DNA from: Candidatus Heimdallarchaeota archaeon LC_2
GTDB lineage: Archaea; Asgardarchaeota; Heimdallarchaeia; Heimdallarchaeales; Kariarchaeaceae
Reading direction: 5' to 3'
DNA length: 49,777 bases
Assembly (NCBI GenBank): GCA_001940725.1
Contig: MDVR01000061.1
Location: 1-49,777, forward strand
Positions 45,723 to 49,777 of this stretch are shown piece after piece. The notes under the pieces were generated by a model. The model saw nothing but the letters and a program-made list of their open reading frames with translations. It did not search any database and was not told the origin of the DNA. Made by a program: the position numbers and the translations under genes. Position 1 is the stretch's first letter; every line of letters begins with the position of its first letter.

Positions 45723-46457
45723 TTGGAAGGGATTAATAACTCAATATTCAAATCGCATATTGTGAATGAATCTCCTAATCTTTCTGAATTATATCCTACT
45801 CAGAAGGATATAACAGATGGCATTGACAATATATTTCTAATTCCAACAAGGATATTCTTAGCAAGAATTTATCTGGTCCTAGGTATCCCATTGTTGTTTC
45901 TTATTAGATTGGGTAATTTATGGTTATTAGAAAATCTTATTGATCAGATACTTACGGAGATTTTGACTTATACTCTTGATTTATTACTAGTCAGCTTATT
46001 TACTCTGGATATTATTGGTTATGTCACCTTCGGAATTTATCTTCGTTACAATAATATTGAAGCAACAGCTGCATATTATTTAATTGCATGGGATGTTGTC
46101 ACCTTTTTACAAAGAATTCTCTTAGGCGTTTATCTTATCATTTTTGAGGTCAGTTTTGATATCAATATTCCAGAATGGCAGAATCAAAATCCTCTACCCA
46201 TAAATTTCATTCTGTTATTTCTTCCAAGCTTATTATTATTTTATGCAGGGAGGGGTTTACAGTCAAACTATTACCATAATAGTGAAAATTTTCATAATTT
46301 TACAATGGCTTGCAGTGTATCAAATATGGTGATTATCATTCCAATTTATTTTCCATCTTTCTTCGGGCTCTTTGTCATTCTGATTCTTTTAGCTATTCTG
46401 GGTAAAGTGTTAGCATTTCTATACGAGAGTGTGTTTTGGCAATCGCAGTATAGCTAA
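45723..46457 (+). CDS. Multi-pass membrane protein, unknown
   Basis: About 244 residues with six predicted membrane helices, including IYLVLGIPLLFLIRLGNLWL, the LDLLLVSLFTLDIIGYV region, LLFLPSLLLFYAGRGL and GLFVILILLAILGKVLAFLY. The N-terminal 45 residues are polar and cytoplasmic. No family is recognised. The only in-frame start ahead of the first conserved-looking part is TTG at 45723, and this start is uncertain. The gene lies about 50 bp after the racemase on the same strand, so it may be part of its transcript, possibly as an importer or a membrane sensor. Confidence 0.65.
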   Translation: MEGINNSIFKSHIVNESPNLSELYPTQKDITDGIDNIFLIPTRIFLARIYLVLGIPLLFLIRLGNLWLLENLIDQILTEILTYTLDLLLVSLFTLDIIGYVTFGIYLRYNNIEATAAYYLIAWDVVTFLQRILLGVYLIIFEVSFDINIPEWQNQNPLPINFILLFLPSLLLFYAGRGLQSNYYHNSENFHNFTMACSVSNMVIIIPIYFPSFFGLFVILILLAILGKVLAFLYESVFWQSQYS

Positions 46458-46568
46458 ATACAATTATATTTCATACTTATATTATGATTTGAATAAAATA
46501 AAATTTGTTTTGTAATTTTGTAATCAATAATATCATTTAACATAAGTTAATCCTTTTTAAATTTGAGA

Positions 46569-47471
46569 ATGGACGATTCAGCATTTCCACTTCAATCTTC
46601 AAAATTTTTAGCTATCGGGGGGGGAATGGAATTGTCTTCCACTAATCCATTAATTCAAAAATTTATTGAGTTAGCCGGAGGAAGAAAAGCAAAAATAACC
46701 GTTTTACCTACTGCTTCTGATTTTGGCCATGAAATAGGTCCAATGTATACAGAGGCATTTTCAGAATTATGTGATGATGTTCAATATTTTTTAATTGATG
46801 ATCGCAGTGATACTGATGATATCGTTTGTCTAAAAAGATTAAAAGAATCTACTGGAATATTTTTCACAGGTGGAAATCAATTACGTATTACGTCTATCTT
46901 GGGTGGATCTAAATTTCTTGAAATTATAAAAGCAAGGTTGGAAAAAGGAATTATTATTGCCGGAACATCAGCTGGTGCAACAGCAATGTCTACCACAATG
47001 ATTACTTGGGGAAGAGCTGATGAGATGGTAAAAGGGAACCTCCAATTATCACCCGGTATTGGTTTTATTTCGAATATGGTAATTGATTCTCATTTTATTA
47101 AACGAGGAAGAATTTCAAGATTACTTCATCTAGTTGCTTTAAATCCAGGTTCATTGGGTATTGGCTTGGCCGAAAACAGTGGAATCTTGGTATCAGGAGA
47201 TGAATCTTACCCTATTTTGGAAGTGATTGGGAGTAGACAAGTAATTGTGGTTGATGGACGTTCAATTGTTCATTCGAATATTGCAAATGTAAAAGAAAAT
47301 CGTCCCTATACCGTAACTAATGTTTTAGTACATGCTTTGGGACCAAATTACAAATACAATTTTAGAGATCATGAAATAATCGCCCCAATATCAATTGAAT
47401 CTACTTATGAAATTGAAGAGCCTGCTATGGTTTCGGAAATGCCTTTCAAACGTATAGTTAGAAGAGAATAA
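46569..47471 (+). CDS. Cyanophycinase-like S51 peptidase
   Basis: A 300-residue serine peptidase of family S51. It has FLAIGGGMEL, VLPTASDF, FFTGGNQLRI, the nucleophile serine in IAGTSAGATAMS, the segment MVIDSHFIKRGRISRL with its histidine, and IGLAENSGILV, all typical of cyanophycinase rather than PepE dipeptidase. Cyanophycinase cleaves the Asp-Arg polymer cyanophycin to dipeptides. No cyanophycin synthetase is in the window, so it might act on beta-linked Asp peptides of other origin. It lacks a signal peptide and so is cytoplasmic. The start is ATG 46569, two codons after a TTG. It sits among amino-acid genes on the same strand. Confidence 0.85.
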   Translation: MDDSAFPLQSSKFLAIGGGMELSSTNPLIQKFIELAGGRKAKITVLPTASDFGHEIGPMYTEAFSELCDDVQYFLIDDRSDTDDIVCLKRLKESTGIFFTGGNQLRITSILGGSKFLEIIKARLEKGIIIAGTSAGATAMSTTMITWGRADEMVKGNLQLSPGIGFISNMVIDSHFIKRGRISRLLHLVALNPGSLGIGLAENSGILVSGDESYPILEVIGSRQVIVVDGRSIVHSNIANVKENRPYTVTNVLVHALGPNYKYNFRDHEIIAPISIESTYEIEEPAMVSEMPFKRIVRRE

Positions 47472-47522
47472 GGATATTAAGCCAAATCAACAGATTTTAA
47501 ATTTCACTCCAAATCATTACTT

Positions 47523-48542
47523 GTGAGCGAATTTAAAGTACTTTTTACGTTTAAAGTATGGGATGAATTAGCACATTATCTCAGAGATAATCTTGCCAAA
47601 TACACAAATTTGAATTTAATAATGCCAGCAGATGACGATGAGGATACAATTTTAAATTTAGCTTCACAAGCTGATGTACTTTTTGGATGGAGACCTAAGA
47701 TAGAGTTGTTGAATAAAGCCGAAAAAATGAAACTCTTTATCCAACCTGGAACTGGAGCAGAACATTTGGTTAAAGTATTCAAAAAGTATGGAAGAAAAAG
47801 CGATGTAATAATTACAAATGGACATGGTCATGCATATGAAGTAGCTCAACATGCACTTGGAATGCTTCTTGCTTTAACTAATCACATAGTTGGTTATCAT
47901 AATCAAATGGTTGATGGTAAATGGAGAATTCGAGAATCAATGAGTGAAGGATTAAAAAATAAGAAAATTGGATTTTTGGGTTATGGACCAATTAACCAGT
48001 TCATTCACAAATTCCTTTCCCCATTCACTTCAGATTTTTCAATATTAAAACGAACTAGAGATATTGAATTAGAAGCTTCTCTATCTTCAAAAATTAAATT
48101 TTACACTACAAAAGAAAAACATGAATTTTTACAAAGACTGGATGTCTTAATTATTGCTGCCCCACGTACAAAGAAAACAGAAAATATGATCGGAGAAGAG
48201 GAATTACAAATGTTGGGTAAAAATGCTTACTTACTAAATGTTGGACGAGGTCCTATAATTAATGAAAAAGCATTATACATGGCTTTGAAAAAACAAGTCA
48301 TCAAAGGAGCTGCAATTGATGTATGGTACAATTATCAACCACAAGAGATCAATGGTAAAACATACCCTTATGATTCAAACCATCCATTTCATGAATTGGA
48401 AAATATCATTCTTTCACCCCACCGAGCTGGATCTCCTTTCGGAGACTTGAGTCGATGGGATGAAAATATTCAGAATTTGATTACTCTAGCGGAAGAAAGA
48501 AATGATTTTATCAATGTTATTGATTTGCAAGAGGAATACTGA
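47523..48542 (+). CDS. D-isomer-specific 2-hydroxyacid dehydrogenase
   Basis: A 339-residue NAD(P)-dependent dehydrogenase that interconverts 2-keto and D-2-hydroxy acids. The Rossmann loop is KIGFLGYGPINQFI; the active-site Arg lies in LNVGRGPIINEKAL and the His in ILSPHRAGSP. The N-terminal catalytic domain has FIQPGTGAEHLV and GHAYEVAQHALGMLLAL. The region before the His is longer than usual (DVWYNYQPQEINGKTYPYDS). The exact substrate cannot be told. It starts at GTG, about 50 bp after the cyanophycinase-like gene, and its stop codon is directly followed by the stop of the convergent GNAT gene. Confidence 0.9.
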   Translation: MSEFKVLFTFKVWDELAHYLRDNLAKYTNLNLIMPADDDEDTILNLASQADVLFGWRPKIELLNKAEKMKLFIQPGTGAEHLVKVFKKYGRKSDVIITNGHGHAYEVAQHALGMLLALTNHIVGYHNQMVDGKWRIRESMSEGLKNKKIGFLGYGPINQFIHKFLSPFTSDFSILKRTRDIELEASLSSKIKFYTTKEKHEFLQRLDVLIIAAPRTKKTENMIGEEELQMLGKNAYLLNVGRGPIINEKALYMALKKQVIKGAAIDVWYNYQPQEINGKTYPYDSNHPFHELENIILSPHRAGSPFGDLSRWDENIQNLITLAEERNDFINVIDLQEEY

Positions 48543-49016
48543 CTAGGATCCATATAATTCAAAAGGTAGAAGGCTCTTAACCATTGCTTTTTCTGAGTGT
48601 TCGAGAGGTTTGATCTTTTGCCAACCAAATTTTTCATATAAGGAATGTGCATCTTTTGTATATAGAAACCAATTTCGAAGCATTCTAAATTCTGGATATG
48701 ACATAATAATTTCTATTAACCATTTACCTAGTCCCTTTCCCTTGTGTTCATCCAATACAAAAACATCAGCTAAATATCCAAATGTTGCACTATCTGTGAT
48801 CATTCTTGCAAAACCAACAAATTCGCCAGAAGGGGACAGTAGAGAAAAACAGATTGAATTTTCCACAGCTTTTTTAACTATTTCAAAAGGAATACCTCGG
48901 GACCAATAAGAGACTTCAGATAAGTATTTATGAAGTATAGAGATATTGATTTTCCCCTTATCATTTGTAATGATATACTGATTTTCGCTTAACCATGAAG
49001 TCATATTTTGCGTCAT
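48543..49016 (-). CDS. GNAT acetyltransferase
   Basis: A 157-residue single-domain GNAT protein. FVGFARMITDSATFGYLADV forms the central strands, VLDEHKGKGLGKWLIE the acetyl-CoA loop, and SLYEKFGWQKI the closing motif. The start is ATG. Short GNAT proteins of this pattern (opening IITNDKGKINISILHKYLSE) are widespread, and their substrate is generally unknown. It is convergent with the dehydrogenase with no base between the two stop codons, and lies about 25 bp downstream of the thioredoxin-like gene, probably in one transcript with it. Confidence 0.88.
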   Translation of the reverse strand: MTQNMTSWLSENQYIITNDKGKINISILHKYLSEVSYWSRGIPFEIVKKAVENSICFSLLSPSGEFVGFARMITDSATFGYLADVFVLDEHKGKGLGKWLIEIIMSYPEFRMLRNWFLYTKDAHSLYEKFGWQKIKPLEHSEKAMVKSLLPFELYGS

Positions 49017-49042
49017 TAATTATCAATAAAATATCCTTTTTA

Positions 49043-49381
49043 TCAGATTTGTTCCAAAGCACAAGTGATCATTTCTTCTGAAGGGCAACCTCGATTTGTA
49101 TCACATACATAGATTCTGCAAGCAAGAGCATCAAGATCGAAATTCTCAAATTCAATCTCATTAATTTGATTGAAGCAATCTTCAACATCCTTACCATTTA
49201 TTATTACAGTAGGTGAACCACTGAATTTTAATGCTTTTAGGTCGTCTTTCTCGTTTACCGAAATTAATTTGATACTTGCATTAAGTCCTTTTTCACCAAT
49301 CGTATAACAAATGGCATCACAAGCTTTCCGATAATTCTCACAATCACTAAAATATAAGAGTTCTATTTGAATATCTGTCAA
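49043..49381 (-). CDS. Thioredoxin-like protein
   Basis: A 112-residue protein with a thioredoxin-type order: strand IQIELLYFSDCENYRKA with a single Cys where CxxC would lie, strand LNASIKLISV, the cis-Pro-like segment LKFSGSPTVIINGKDVED and a C-terminal part with cysteines (ACRIYVCDT, RGCPSEEMI). The pattern F-x-G-S-P-T-x-x-I-N-G is typical of small thioredoxin-like proteins seen with alkylmercury-lyase-like and thiol-resistance genes. With one N-terminal Cys it would act in a monothiol or metal-binding way. It starts at TTG. No mercury-resistance gene lies beside it. Confidence 0.7.
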   Translation of the reverse strand: MTDIQIELLYFSDCENYRKACDAICYTIGEKGLNASIKLISVNEKDDLKALKFSGSPTVIINGKDVEDCFNQINEIEFENFDLDALACRIYVCDTNRGCPSEEMITCALEQI

Positions 49382-49498
49382 GATTTCACCTGGGATATCT
49401 ATCTTAAATTAATAAACGTAGACTTAGATATAAAGGTAGGCCATAAAATTTGAAACCAATATCTAGGTCCGTTACAATTAATTTAATAAATTAGCCAG

Positions 49499-49777
49499 TT
49501 ACTTAATCCTATTCTTGGATCTTAACTTTCCCGTAAAGATCAGTAACATAACAATTATTGAAAATGAAATAAGTGGAATAAATTTCACTGACTTAATTAT
49601 TCCACTGTCTTCTTTTCTATCATCTAATTCATTACTTTCTAAGGAATATCCATTTCGAATTAATTCGGAAGCCCTATTAAAATCTAAAGAAGCGTCGTCT
49701 GAATTCAATCCACTCGCACCTAGTTCCCTTTGAAATCCATAGAGCATGACCCCAGTACGTTTATCAAATCTGAAATC
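49499..49777 (-). CDS. 3' part of a membrane-anchored surface protein (runs off the edge)
   Basis: The frame is open through the right window edge, so only the C-terminal part (about 92 residues) is present. It reads FRFDKRTGVMLYGF, then an acidic/Asn-rich region and a membrane helix FIPLISFSIIVMLLIFTG with a basic tail KLRSKNRIK. The ETG/RTG-V-L-L-Y type strand and the C-terminal anchor recall the paralogous secreted proteins at 9765 and 11551, so it may be a third member. The internal ATG at 49747 is probably not the true start. Confidence 0.6.
   Translation of the reverse strand, partial: DFRFDKRTGVMLYGFQRELGASGLNSDDASLDFNRASELIRNGYSLESNELDDRKEDSGIIKSVKFIPLISFSIIVMLLIFTGKLRSKNRIK

Overview
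The window is AT-rich, densely coded DNA that looks archaeal. The archaeal signs are a RadA/Rad51-type recombinase, a GTPBP1-type translational GTPase, many TPR proteins, secreted proteins with a signal peptide and a C-terminal membrane anchor, and frequent TTG/GTG starts without obvious Shine-Dalgarno sites. Many metabolic genes have a bacterial flavour (a FabI-like reductase, an Fpg glycosylase, FolD, 4-hydroxyphenylpyruvate dioxygenase, an N-acylamino-acid racemase). Archaeal information genes mixed with bacterial-type metabolism suggest an Asgard (Heimdallarchaeia-like) archaeon. This assignment is inference. I recognised no rRNA, tRNA, CRISPR array or intact transposase.

Left region (1-6.5 kb): a 455-bp tandem duplication at the window edge copies the 3' end of a TPR gene. 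After it come two TPR genes and two NTF2/SnoaL-like genes. The gaps between them carry a dispersed family of roughly 25-bp hairpins and a 19-bp motif in both orientations. At least one NTF2-like protein shares a C-terminal helical tail with the TPR proteins. This is the most accessory-looking part of the window.

Middle region (6.5-31 kb): an orphan response regulator, a GTPBP1-like GTPase, two paralogous secreted membrane-anchored proteins around a TerB/EF-hand-like helical protein, hpd, a YkgJ-type cysteine-cluster protein, a four-CBS protein, a FabI-like reductase followed by an MFS transporter, and a TPR/coiled-coil/winged-helix protein. Next are an M20 amidohydrolase, a homocysteine S-methyltransferase, a cytoplasmic sulfite-oxidase-like enzyme, RadA with two helix-hairpin-helix units, an S9 peptidase, FolD, a broken HAD-phosphatase gene and Fpg. 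Two further TerB-like small proteins lie here, one of them frameshifted.

Right region (31-49.8 kb): a large unknown protein, a low-molecular-weight phosphatase overlapping one of two related multi-pass membrane proteins, and a 936-residue fusion of a helical-repeat domain to an Hsp70-type ATPase. Divergent from the fusion is an UPF1/DNA2-like SF1 helicase, translationally coupled to a large partner that has a winged helix and a possible PIN/NYN-like nuclease end. The same strand continues with a GNAT acyltransferase and an N-acylamino-acid racemase-like enolase (overlapping genes, probably one amino-acid pathway), a membrane protein, a cyanophycinase-like S51 peptidase and a 2-hydroxyacid dehydrogenase. 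The window closes with a convergent GNAT, a thioredoxin-like protein and the 3' end of another surface protein. The best candidates for an undescribed system are the Hsp70-fusion/helicase/partner locus and the TPR/NTF2/hairpin region.
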